NCBI RefSeq assembly: GCF_003667315.2
Contig: NZ_RCTZ02000024.1
Span: forward strand, 1-64,000
Direction of reading: 5' to 3'
Length of the DNA: 64,000 nt
DNA from: Tropicibacter alexandrii
GTDB lineage: Bacteria; Pseudomonadota; Alphaproteobacteria; Rhodobacterales; Rhodobacteraceae
Both the position numbers and the translations under genes were made by a program. Positions 51,254 to 58,697 of this stretch are shown one piece after another. Below the pieces are notes generated by a model that saw only the letters and a list, made by a program, of their open reading frames with translations, had not been told where the DNA came from and searched no databases. How positions within the stretch are numbered: the first letter of the stretch is position 1; every line of letters begins with the position of its first letter.

Positions 51254-52219
51254 TCAGACGATCAGGGCACCGGCGAAAATCAGCACGGGCAGCAGCCCGG
51301 CATCGCGATTGGACCGGAACAGCGTCAGACAGCGGTCATTGTCGTCGATGTCCAGCCTGCGCAACTGCCACAACATGTGCCAGCCCATGGCCCAAGGGCC
51401 CACCAGCAGCAGGATTAGAGACAGGGGATTGCGGTCGATGCCCGCCATGATGACGGCGATGCCCATCAGGGTCGCGGTCGCCACCAGAAAGCGCGACAGC
51501 CAGCGCGGCGTGTCTGTGCCGAACAGGCGCGCGGTGGATTTCACACCGATCAGCGCGTCGTCTTCCTTGTCCTGATGGGCGTAGATCGTGTCATAGAACA
51601 AGGTCCACGCCATCCCCGACAGGTACAGCACCACGGCGGGCCATTCCAGCCGCCCACTGTGCGCCGTCCATGCCAGCAGCGCGCCCCAGTTGAAGGCGAT
51701 GCCCAGAAAGACCTGCGGCCACCATGTGAAGCGCTTGGCAAAGGGGTAGATCGCCACGGGCAGCAGGCTGAGCACGCCCAGCCCGATGGCGGCCAAGGGG
51801 AAGGTCAGCAGGATGCACAGCGCGATCAGGCATTGGATCACCGCCCATCCCAGCGCCTGTTTCGTGGTGACTTGCCCCGAGGGGATCGGGCGCGAGGCGG
51901 TGCGCGCCACGGAGCCGTCGATGTCGCGGTCGGTGATGTCGTTCCATGTGCAGCCCGCGCCGCGCATCAGCACAGCGCCGATGCCGCAGCCGACAAAGAT
52001 CCACAGATCGAACAGGCTCGCCCGCCCGTCATGGGCCATCGACAAAAGCAGCCCCCACCAGCAGGGCAGCAACAGCAGCCACGTCCCGATGGGCCGGTCG
52101 GCGCGGCTGAGTCGCAGATAGGGGCGCGACCATTCCGGAGCGATGCGGTCGACCCAGTTGCCCTTGACCGCGTCGGAAACCTGCCCCGCAGCCTCTGGCA
52201 TATGCTTTTCGCCGGTCAT
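51254..52219 (-). CDS. ubiA: 4-hydroxybenzoate octaprenyltransferase
   Basis: 321 residues, about nine helices. Prenylates 4-hydroxybenzoate in ubiquinone synthesis. The two aspartate motifs are present as AGCTWNDITDRDIDGSVART and YDTIYAHQDKEDDALIGVKSTA. The N-terminus has YLRLSRADRPIGTWLLLLPCWWGL. ATG 52219 abuts the start region of rsmE on the other strand, with no intergenic space; an internal ATG at 52201 is an alternative. Confidence 0.96.
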   Translation of the reverse strand: MTGEKHMPEAAGQVSDAVKGNWVDRIAPEWSRPYLRLSRADRPIGTWLLLLPCWWGLLLSMAHDGRASLFDLWIFVGCGIGAVLMRGAGCTWNDITDRDIDGSVARTASRPIPSGQVTTKQALGWAVIQCLIALCILLTFPLAAIGLGVLSLLPVAIYPFAKRFTWWPQVFLGIAFNWGALLAWTAHSGRLEWPAVVLYLSGMAWTLFYDTIYAHQDKEDDALIGVKSTARLFGTDTPRWLSRFLVATATLMGIAVIMAGIDRNPLSLILLLVGPWAMGWHMLWQLRRLDIDDNDRCLTLFRSNRDAGLLPVLIFAGALIV

Positions 52220-52231
52220 ATGGTGCGCCTC

Positions 52232-52954
52232 ATGAAACCAAAGATCCGCCTCTACGTACAGCACCCCTTGGGGGAGGGACAACCGGTCGAGCTTGACCGC
52301 GATCAGGCGCATTACCTTTTTGGCGTGATGCGGCTGACGGCGGGGGCCGAGGTCGCCTTGTTCAACGGGGTGGATGGCGAATGGCGCGCGACGGTCGAGA
52401 CGGCGGGGAAGAAGGCCGGGATTTTGGTTTGTGCGGAGCAGACTGCGCCCCTGAGGGTGCCGCCCGACCTCTGGCTGCTTTTCGCCCCGATCAAGAAGGC
52501 CCGCACCGACTTCATCGTGGAGAAGGCCGCCGAGATGGGCGCGCGGCGGATCATGCCCGTGCAGACCGAGTTCACCAATTCCGAGCGCATCCGGCAGGAT
52601 CGCTTGCAAGCCCATGCGGTCGAGGCGGCGGAGCAATGCGGTGGCACCTTTGTCCCCGAGGTCACGGATTTGCAGCGGTTGGACCGGCTGTTGGCCGATT
52701 GGGCCCCTGCCCGCCGCCTGATGTTCTGTGACGAGGCGCGGGTGGGGCAGGCCGTCACGCTGGCCGAGGCCGCGCCCGGACCGTGGGCGATTCTGATCGG
52801 CCCGGAGGGGGGCTTTTCCGACGCCGAGCGCGACCGTTTACATACGCTGGACTACACTTTTTCGGTGTCGCTCGGCCCCCGCATCCTGCGCGCCGATACG
52901 GCGGCGGTCGCGGCGCTGACACTGTGGCAAAACGCCTTGGGAGACTGGACATGA
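52232..52954 (+). CDS. rsmE: 16S rRNA (uracil(1498)-N(3))-methyltransferase
   Basis: 240 residues (244 if the ATG at 52220 is used). SPOUT-fold methyltransferase modifying U1498 of 16S rRNA. HYLFGVMRLTAGAEVALFNGVDG, APIKKARTDFIVEKAAEMGARRIMPVQTEFTN, ILIGPEGGFSDAER and LGPRILRADTAAVAAL are the standard RsmE blocks including the trefoil knot. The stop is shared with the next start (ATGA). It lies head-to-head with ubiA. Confidence 0.96.
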   Translation: MKPKIRLYVQHPLGEGQPVELDRDQAHYLFGVMRLTAGAEVALFNGVDGEWRATVETAGKKAGILVCAEQTAPLRVPPDLWLLFAPIKKARTDFIVEKAAEMGARRIMPVQTEFTNSERIRQDRLQAHAVEAAEQCGGTFVPEVTDLQRLDRLLADWAPARRLMFCDEARVGQAVTLAEAAPGPWAILIGPEGGFSDAERDRLHTLDYTFSVSLGPRILRADTAAVAALTLWQNALGDWT

Positions 52955-53787
52955 TCCGTCAGGCCAAGCCCGAGGATGCCGAGGCGATCCGCGCCTTTCT
53001 GATGCGGCACCTCGAAACCTCGATGTTTCTGCTGAGCAACCTTGAGGCACATGGCATCGGCAATACCGATCACCCGCATGGCATGCATTACTTCCTGCGT
53101 GAAACCGGCGAGGGGATCACCGGCGTCTTTGGCGCGACGAATGGCGGCTACCTGACCTGTCAGCTTCCCGGCCTGACCAAGACCGAGGCGCAGAGCTATG
53201 CCTATCTGCTGCAAGGCTACACCCTGCGCGGTATGACCGGCGATGCGCGGCAGGTGCCGCTGATCCTAGAGGCGCTGCCGGTCACGGATTGGCACATCAA
53301 CGAGGTCGAGCCGCTTTACAAGCTGGACTTGTCGGATCTGCCAGAGGTCGAGGCCGAGATATGCCCGGCAGAAGAGGGCGATCTGGAGGGGCTGTCGATC
53401 TGGTTCGGCCAATCGCGCGAGGAGACCCGGACAGGCACGATGGCAGACGGACCTCAGCGCGCGCGCGAAGCGTTGGAGCGGGGTTACCTGCGCCTGCTGA
53501 TCGAGAATGGCGCGCCGGTCGCCATGAGCGACATCAACGCCAAGGCGGGCGATTGCGTGCAACTGGGCGGCGTCTACGTGCCGCCTGCCTTGCGCGGGGC
53601 CGGGCGCGCGGGTCGGCTGGTCGCAGCACAATTGCGCGACTTGCGGGATCGGGGCGTGGCGCGCGCGATCCTGTTCGCCGCCTCTGCCACGGCGGCAAGG
53701 GCCTATGAGCGCATCGGGTTTCAGCGCATCGGCGATTACCACATCGCCGTTCTGAAATCCCCGGTCACGCTGGGGTCGCCCGCATGA
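52951..53787 (+). CDS. GNAT-family N-acetyltransferase
   Basis: 278 residues. C-terminal GNAT core (~150-270) with VQLGGVYVPPALRGAGRAGRLVAAQL (acetyl-CoA motif A, R-G-x-G-x-A variant) and AARAYERIGFQRIGDY. The N-terminal half (MIRQAKPEDAEAIRAFLMRHLETSMFLLSNL) is a second, degenerate GNAT-like lobe, as in the DUF-type tandem acyltransferases. Substrate unknown. Start overlaps the rsmE stop (ATGA), and its own stop overlaps the next start, so the three genes are one operon. Confidence 0.88.
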   Translation: MIRQAKPEDAEAIRAFLMRHLETSMFLLSNLEAHGIGNTDHPHGMHYFLRETGEGITGVFGATNGGYLTCQLPGLTKTEAQSYAYLLQGYTLRGMTGDARQVPLILEALPVTDWHINEVEPLYKLDLSDLPEVEAEICPAEEGDLEGLSIWFGQSREETRTGTMADGPQRAREALERGYLRLLIENGAPVAMSDINAKAGDCVQLGGVYVPPALRGAGRAGRLVAAQLRDLRDRGVARAILFAASATAARAYERIGFQRIGDYHIAVLKSPVTLGSPA

Positions 53788-54308
53788 TCCGCCCCGAGGC
53801 CGCCCAAGCCCTGTCGCGCTGGCGCGACGTGATGATTGGCGCTGCCGTGCTGGTGCTGGGCGTCTATTGGGCCTTCTTCACCGGTGGCGGGCTCTTGCAC
53901 TGGATCGGCTATCTCGTGATGGCGCTGGGGGTCGTGATCGGTTTCGCGGGCTTCCAGCGGGCGCGCTTCAGCGCCGGAACGGGCGGGCCCGGCGTCGTAT
54001 CGATCGTCGAAGGCCGCATCAGTTATTTCGGCCCTTTGACCGGCGGCATCGTCGATCTGGAGGCGCTCGGCACGCTGACACTGGATCCAAGGGCCAAGCC
54101 GCCGCACTGGCTGTTGGCGCAGCCCGGCCAGCCGCCATTGGCGATCCCCTTGACCGCAGAGGGCGCGGATGCGCTTTTCGATGCGTTTGCGTCGCTGCCG
54201 GGCATCCGCACCGAGCACATGTTGCGTCAGATGCAGGCGGGCGGCGATGCGCCCATCGTGATCTGGCGCGCGCCGACTGTGCGCGAAACACAGGCGCGTC
54301 TGCATTGA
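53784..54308 (+). CDS. Hypothetical two-helix membrane protein
   Basis: 174 residues. Two adjacent hydrophobic helices (~17-35 and ~39-56) with a short connecting loop, then a soluble region of about 115 residues (VVSIVEGRISYFGPLTGGIVDLEALGTLTLDPRAKPPHWLLAQPG). The soluble part has a PH-like strand pattern, but I cannot assign it. Starts 4 bases inside the GNAT gene. Confidence 0.75.
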   Translation: MIRPEAAQALSRWRDVMIGAAVLVLGVYWAFFTGGGLLHWIGYLVMALGVVIGFAGFQRARFSAGTGGPGVVSIVEGRISYFGPLTGGIVDLEALGTLTLDPRAKPPHWLLAQPGQPPLAIPLTAEGADALFDAFASLPGIRTEHMLRQMQAGGDAPIVIWRAPTVRETQARLH

Positions 54309-54368
54309 CACCGGGGGCGCGCTCCTACATCCGTTGAAATCCTAGGCTCTCTTCAAAGGCACTGTCTC

Positions 54369-55739
54369 ATGTCCATTCCCCAATCCGGTGGCGGTTTGAT
54401 CGAACACCCCGACCAACTGGCCGAATACATGGCCTCTGGCTGCAAACCGAAATCCGATTGGCGCATCGGCACCGAGCATGAGAAATTCGGCTACTGCAAG
54501 GACACGCTGAAGCCGCTGCCCTACGAGGGCGAGCGCTCGATCTTGGCGGTGCTCGAAGGCCTGCGCGACCGCTTTGGCTGGGCCGAGGTGCGCGAGGGCG
54601 GCAAGCTGATCGGGCTGGAACAGAACGGCGCGAACGTGTCGCTGGAGCCGGGCGGCGCGTTGGAACTGTCGGGCGCACCCTTGGAAACCATCCACCAGAC
54701 CTGTGACGAGGTGAACGAACATCTGGCTGAGGTCAAATCCATCGCCGACGAGATCGGGGTGGGTTTCATCGGGTTGGGGGCTGCTCCGATCTGGTCGCAT
54801 GACGAGATGCCCTTGATGCCAAAGGGCCGCTACAAGCTGATGGATGCCTACATGGACACCGTCGGCAGCGCGGGCAAGACCATGATGCGCCGCACCACGA
54901 CCGTGCAGGTGAACCTCGATTTCGGGTCCGAGGCGGACATGGTGCAGAAGATGCGCGTGGCGCTGGCTCTGCAACCGGTTGCGACGGCGCTGTTCGCCAA
55001 TTCACCGTTTTTCGAGGGCAAGCCCAACGGGATGAAGTCCTACCGGTCCTGGGTCTGGCGCCATCTGGATGAGGCGCGCACCGGCATGATGCCGTTCGTG
55101 TTCGACGAGGGCTTTGGCTTCGAGGCCTATGTGCAACACGCGCTCGATGTGCCGATGTATTTCGTCTACCGCGATGGCCAGTATATCGACGCTTTGGGCC
55201 AGTCTTTCCGCGATTTCCTGAGGGGCGAGCTGCCCGCGTTGCCCGGCGAAAAGCCGACCCTGTCGGATTGGGCGGACCACCTGACGACGCTCTTCCCCGA
55301 GGCGCGCGCAAAGAAATTCATCGAGATGCGCGGCGCCGATGGCGGGCCTTGGCGGCGGTTGTGCGCCTTGCCGGGATTCTGGGTTGGCCTGACCTATGAC
55401 CAGACGGCGCTGGATGCAGCCTGGGATCTGGTCAAGGGCTGGGATGCCGAAACCCGCGAGGCGCTGCGCGTGGGGGCCGGTGAGCAAGGCTTGCAGGCGC
55501 GGGTCGGAGGCCTCTCGATGCACGATCTGGCCCGCGAGGTTCTGGACATCGCCGAGGCCGGGTTGAAGGCGCGGGCCATGCCCGGCGCCGGGGGGCTGGT
55601 GCCGGACGAGACGCATTTCCTCAACGCGCTGCGCGAAAGCGTGGACAGCGGAAAGGTGCCCGCCGACGAGTTGCTGGACCACTATAACGGCGATTGGGGC
55701 GGTGATCTGACCAGGATTTACGCGGCGTATTCGTATTGA
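54369..55739 (+). CDS. gshA: Glutamate--cysteine ligase
   Basis: 456 residues. First step of glutathione synthesis, ATP-dependent. The sequence is of the plant/alphaproteobacterial type: DWRIGTEHEKFGY, EQNGANVSLEPGGALELSGAPLETIHQTCDE, RRTTTVQVNLDFGSEADM, FFEGKPNGMKSYRSWVW and IEMRGADGGPW. Complete and of normal length for this class. A glutathione-metabolism link with the GGT-like gene across palindrome copy 5 is possible, but the latter is atypical. The next gene is convergent. Confidence 0.96.
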   Translation: MSIPQSGGGLIEHPDQLAEYMASGCKPKSDWRIGTEHEKFGYCKDTLKPLPYEGERSILAVLEGLRDRFGWAEVREGGKLIGLEQNGANVSLEPGGALELSGAPLETIHQTCDEVNEHLAEVKSIADEIGVGFIGLGAAPIWSHDEMPLMPKGRYKLMDAYMDTVGSAGKTMMRRTTTVQVNLDFGSEADMVQKMRVALALQPVATALFANSPFFEGKPNGMKSYRSWVWRHLDEARTGMMPFVFDEGFGFEAYVQHALDVPMYFVYRDGQYIDALGQSFRDFLRGELPALPGEKPTLSDWADHLTTLFPEARAKKFIEMRGADGGPWRRLCALPGFWVGLTYDQTALDAAWDLVKGWDAETREALRVGAGEQGLQARVGGLSMHDLAREVLDIAEAGLKARAMPGAGGLVPDETHFLNALRESVDSGKVPADELLDHYNGDWGGDLTRIYAAYSY

Positions 55740-55745
55740 TTTCTG

Positions 55746-55771
55746 GTAGGATGGGTGATCACCCATCCTAC
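55746..55771. repeat. 26-bp perfect palindrome, copy 5 (between convergent gshA and GGT-like genes)
   Basis: Identical to the other four copies; 6 bases after the gshA stop and 13 bases before the stop of the convergent gene. Confidence 0.9.
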
Positions 55772-55784
55772 TTTGGCATCGCGT

Positions 55785-57362
55785 TCAATACCCGATGGCG
55801 CAGCCGTCCTTGCGCGGGTCGGATGCGCCTTCGAGCACACCGTTTTCGTGGATCACGATCGCCTGTGCCCCACCAATGGCCGTCTCGGGCGTGACCACGT
55901 CATGGCCCTTTGCCGCCAATTCGGCGCGCACCTCATCCGAATAGCCGCGCTCCACCTGCAGTTTCCCGTCCTGCGCAAAGCAGCGCGGCGTGTCCAGTGC
56001 CGTCTGCGGGTCCATGCCAAAATCGGTCAGGTTGGTCATCACGCGCGCATGGCCATTGGGCTGGTACTGCCCGCCCATCACGCCAAACGGCATGCTGACG
56101 CGGCCCTGATCGCGCACCATCGCTGGGATGATCGTGTGCATCGGACGCTTGCCGCCGCCCATTTCGTTCGGGTGGTTTTTGGCCAGCGAGAACCCGGCAC
56201 CCCGGTTCTGGAACAGGATGCCATACTTCTCCGAGGCGATCCCCGATCCGAAGCTGTGGAACACCGAATAGATCAGCGACACCGCCATCCGGTCGCGGTC
56301 GACCACGGTGATGTAGATCGTCTCCTTGTGGACCGATTCGCTGATCTTGGTGGCGGACTCCATGGCACGCTTTGGGTCGATCAGGGCCGCCAGCCGCGCT
56401 GCCGTTTCGGGGCTGGTCAGGTGATCCAGACGGGTCATGTGGTCCGGATCGGCGAGGAACCTGTTGCGCGCATCATAGGCCAGCTTCGCGGCTTCGGCCT
56501 CGATATGGGCGCGGTCCGCGCCCAGCGGGTCCATGCTGGCCAGATCGAAATTGGACAGGATGTTCAGCAGCAGATGCGCGGTCACACCTTGGCCGTTCGG
56601 CGGATGTTCGAGCAGTTCGCGTCCCTTGTAGGTGCCAGACAGCGGCGCGCTGATGGTGCACTCGGTCGCGGCGAAGTCTTCCAGCGTGTGTACACCGCCT
56701 GCCGCGGTCAGGGCGGCGACCATGTCTTCGGCGGCTTCGCCGTCGTAAAACGCGCTGCGCCCGTCTTTCGCAATTCGTTCCAGAAGACGCGCTTGCGCCG
56801 GCAGGCGGAAGACGTCGCCCACTTTCGGTGCCTGGCCGTTCAGCAGGTAATGGTCGCGCGCCACGCCTTGCAGCGCATCCGCCGCGATGCGCCAGTCAAA
56901 GACGGTGCGCGGTGTGACGGGCAGCCCGTCCTGCATGTAGCGGATCGCCGGGGCGAGGCTGTCGGCGAGGCCGAGTTTCCCCCACGTCTCCGACATGGTG
57001 CAAAACGCATCGACGGCACCGGGAATGGTGACCGCATGGGCGCTGCTCGCCGGAACGGTGTCATGGCCCGCGAGGCGCAAGGCTTCGGCGCTGGCGGCCT
57101 TGGGCGCCCGCCCTGAGCCATTGACCGCGATCACATCGTCCCCGCCCGCGGGCGAGATCAGGGCAAAGCAGTCGCCGCCGATGCCGGTCATCTGGGGTTC
57201 GGCCAGCCCGAGCAGCACGGCCCCTGCAATCGCGGCATCGACGGCATTGCCGCCGCGTTTCAGGATGTCGACGGCGGCTTCGGCAGCCAGCGGATGAGAC
57301 GTCGCACAGATGCCGTTCATGGCCATCACGGCGGACCGGCCCGGTTTTTGAAAGTCGCGCAT
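55785..57362 (-). CDS. Gamma-glutamyltransferase family protein (atypical; possible amidohydrolase)
   Basis: 525 residues from ATG 57362 (GGAGAA upstream; TTG 57389 is weaker). Ntn-hydrolase fold with the self-processing site at T348: HKETIYITVVDRDRMAVSL aligns with the usual H..TTH.SVVD, keeping the nucleophile but changing the next Thr-His to Ile-Tyr. The PLSSM oxyanion motif reads RPMHTIIPAMV, and the PGGS region is GVMGGQYQPNGH, as seen in oxamate-amidohydrolase-like members of this family. Activity on gamma-glutamyl compounds is thus doubtful. No signal peptide, so probably cytosolic. Confidence 0.85.
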   Translation of the reverse strand: MRDFQKPGRSAVMAMNGICATSHPLAAEAAVDILKRGGNAVDAAIAGAVLLGLAEPQMTGIGGDCFALISPAGGDDVIAVNGSGRAPKAASAEALRLAGHDTVPASSAHAVTIPGAVDAFCTMSETWGKLGLADSLAPAIRYMQDGLPVTPRTVFDWRIAADALQGVARDHYLLNGQAPKVGDVFRLPAQARLLERIAKDGRSAFYDGEAAEDMVAALTAAGGVHTLEDFAATECTISAPLSGTYKGRELLEHPPNGQGVTAHLLLNILSNFDLASMDPLGADRAHIEAEAAKLAYDARNRFLADPDHMTRLDHLTSPETAARLAALIDPKRAMESATKISESVHKETIYITVVDRDRMAVSLIYSVFHSFGSGIASEKYGILFQNRGAGFSLAKNHPNEMGGGKRPMHTIIPAMVRDQGRVSMPFGVMGGQYQPNGHARVMTNLTDFGMDPQTALDTPRCFAQDGKLQVERGYSDEVRAELAAKGHDVVTPETAIGGAQAIVIHENGVLEGASDPRKDGCAIGY

Positions 57363-57434
57363 GTGAATGAGTTCTCCTTCGTCGCGCAAACCATAGGCAC
57401 TCGCCGGGCGGCGTCAACGTCAGGAAAAGAAGTA

Positions 57435-57500
57435 CCTCGGCACCGCGCAGTGGGTGGGGGCTGAAACGGCGCGGCGCCGAGGGAAGCCATAAGCAGCTAC
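57435..57500 (-). ncRNA. Stem-loop unit 1 of a tandem pair (candidate small RNA)
   Basis: 66-base unit. CCTCGGCACCGCGC pairs with GCGCGGCGCCGAGG (13 of 14) around a loop containing TGGGTGGGGGCTGA (C-rich on the minus strand). The minus-strand reading ends in TACTTCTTTTCC after the stem, like a terminator. It resembles the unit at 57640-57705 at 50 of 66 positions, with paired changes in the stem. Strand is inferred from the T-rich tail. Confidence 0.5.
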
Positions 57501-57639
57501 AAAACCTGTATGACGCGCAATATGGGCAGGAATGTGGTGCGGTCTGGGTGCTTTGATGGCGCATGCACCAACGCGCACAACCCGCCACGGCCATCGGCGG
57601 TGGCGGTTCGGAAACAGTTGGAAGGAGGGGGAGGAAGAG

Positions 57640-57705
57640 CCTCGGTGCCGGGCACTGGGTGGGGGCTGATTATGCCCGACACCGAGGGAAGCTTGTTGCA
57701 GCTAC
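57640..57705 (-). ncRNA. Stem-loop unit 2 of a tandem pair (candidate small RNA)
   Basis: 66-base unit. CCTCGGTGCCGGGCA pairs with TGCCCGACACCGAGG (14 of 15); the loop again holds TGGGTGGGGGCTGA. Both units share GTAGCTGC at one end (minus-strand reading). Together with unit 1 it occupies the 424-base gene-free gap between the GGT-like gene and the anti-sigma gene. Elsewhere in this gap I see no gene. Confidence 0.5.
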
Positions 57706-57786
57706 CCTTGCAGGATGCCCCGGCAATCGGGCCAGAATGCGGCTGTCACGTGGAACTTCTGCGGCGGGCCTTCGGGCGCCAGCGGC

Positions 57787-58254
57787 CTAGGTCGGCCCGG
57801 TGACGCAGGAGATTGGCAGGGACAGGTACAGCCTGTTCGTCCCGTCCTCCTGCGAATATTCCAGCCGATCAGCCAGACTGCGGATCAGAAACCACCCGAA
57901 GCCACCCTCGGGCAAATCCTGCAGTGGCACGTCGAGGTCGGCGGGGGTGCCGGACGGGGGCGTGCCACCGGGCATCGGCAGACCGTAATCGGTGAACCGC
58001 GCGCTCAGATGCGTCGCATCGAACTCAAGCTGCATCTCGATCACGCCGTCGCTGCGCTGCTGGTAGGCGTGTTCGACGATATTGTTCAGGACTTCGGCAA
58101 TCGCCACCTCCCACATGTCGCCGGGCGCAGGTCTGCTGGGAGCGCAGGCCAGTTTCGCGGCGACTTCCGCCAAGGCTTTCCGGACATCGTCCGGAGTGCT
58201 TGCCAGAGTGCAGCGAATCGACAAGGCCATGCTTGCGCATTTCTCCGCTTTCAT
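57787..58254 (-). CDS. Anti-sigma-factor-type serine kinase (RsbW/SpoIIAB-like ATPase)
   Basis: 155 residues from ATG 58254 (ATG 58230 also possible). GHKL ATP-binding fold: N-box AIAEVLNNIVEHAYQQ, G1 FTDYGLPMP and G2 GGFGWFLIRSLADRLEY. Proteins of this type phosphorylate a STAS partner and often hold a sigma factor or other target. It follows the STAS gene by 22 bases, so the pair works together. No sigma factor or phosphatase gene is adjacent; the target is unknown. Confidence 0.88.
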   Translation of the reverse strand: MKAEKCASMALSIRCTLASTPDDVRKALAEVAAKLACAPSRPAPGDMWEVAIAEVLNNIVEHAYQQRSDGVIEMQLEFDATHLSARFTDYGLPMPGGTPPSGTPADLDVPLQDLPEGGFGWFLIRSLADRLEYSQEDGTNRLYLSLPISCVTGPT

Positions 58255-58276
58255 CCCGACCACCTGTTTTCCGGGC

Positions 58277-58612
58277 TCATGCGTGCGACGCTGACGCACT
58301 CTCCGAGTCGGTATGGATCGTGAAGATCGAGTCCATCCGGGTCATGCGGAACACCTTGTCGACCGACGGGGTCAGCCCCGCCAATTCGAGCTTGGCCCCC
58401 TGCGGCATCAGTTTCATCACGGCGACGATGGCGCCAAGGCCGCTGGAATCGATGAAATCGACCCTGTGAAGGTCGAGAACCACCCGCCCACTCGCATCGG
58501 CCATGTGTTCCCGCATCCGGTCCTTGAATTGAATGGCCACCGCGGCGTCGATGCGGTCCGCGTCCACGGTGATAAGCTCGATTCCATCGAGTGAACGTGA
58601 CGTGAAGTTCAT
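58277..58612 (-). CDS. STAS-domain anti-anti-sigma-type protein (RsbV/SpoIIAA-like)
   Basis: 111 residues, one STAS domain. LDLHRVDFIDSSGLGAIVAVM contains the phosphorylatable Ser (S56/S57). Expected to bind the downstream ATPase when unphosphorylated and release its target. The C-terminus is acidic/Ser-rich. First gene of a two-gene unit, divergent from the thiolase (85-base gap). Confidence 0.9.
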   Translation of the reverse strand: MNFTSRSLDGIELITVDADRIDAAVAIQFKDRMREHMADASGRVVLDLHRVDFIDSSGLGAIVAVMKLMPQGAKLELAGLTPSVDKVFRMTRMDSIFTIHTDSESASASHA

Positions 58613-58697
58613 GTCTGCCCCTTTGTTGGTTCGCCATCAACGCTAGACGCCAATCCTTACGATTCTGTATGCAAGGACTGAAAGAGGGAGGAAGATC

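Noticed and set aside
57501-57639. Short plus-strand frames between the two stem-loop units
   Set aside because: Poor codon pattern, no ribosome-binding site and they run through the structured repeats.
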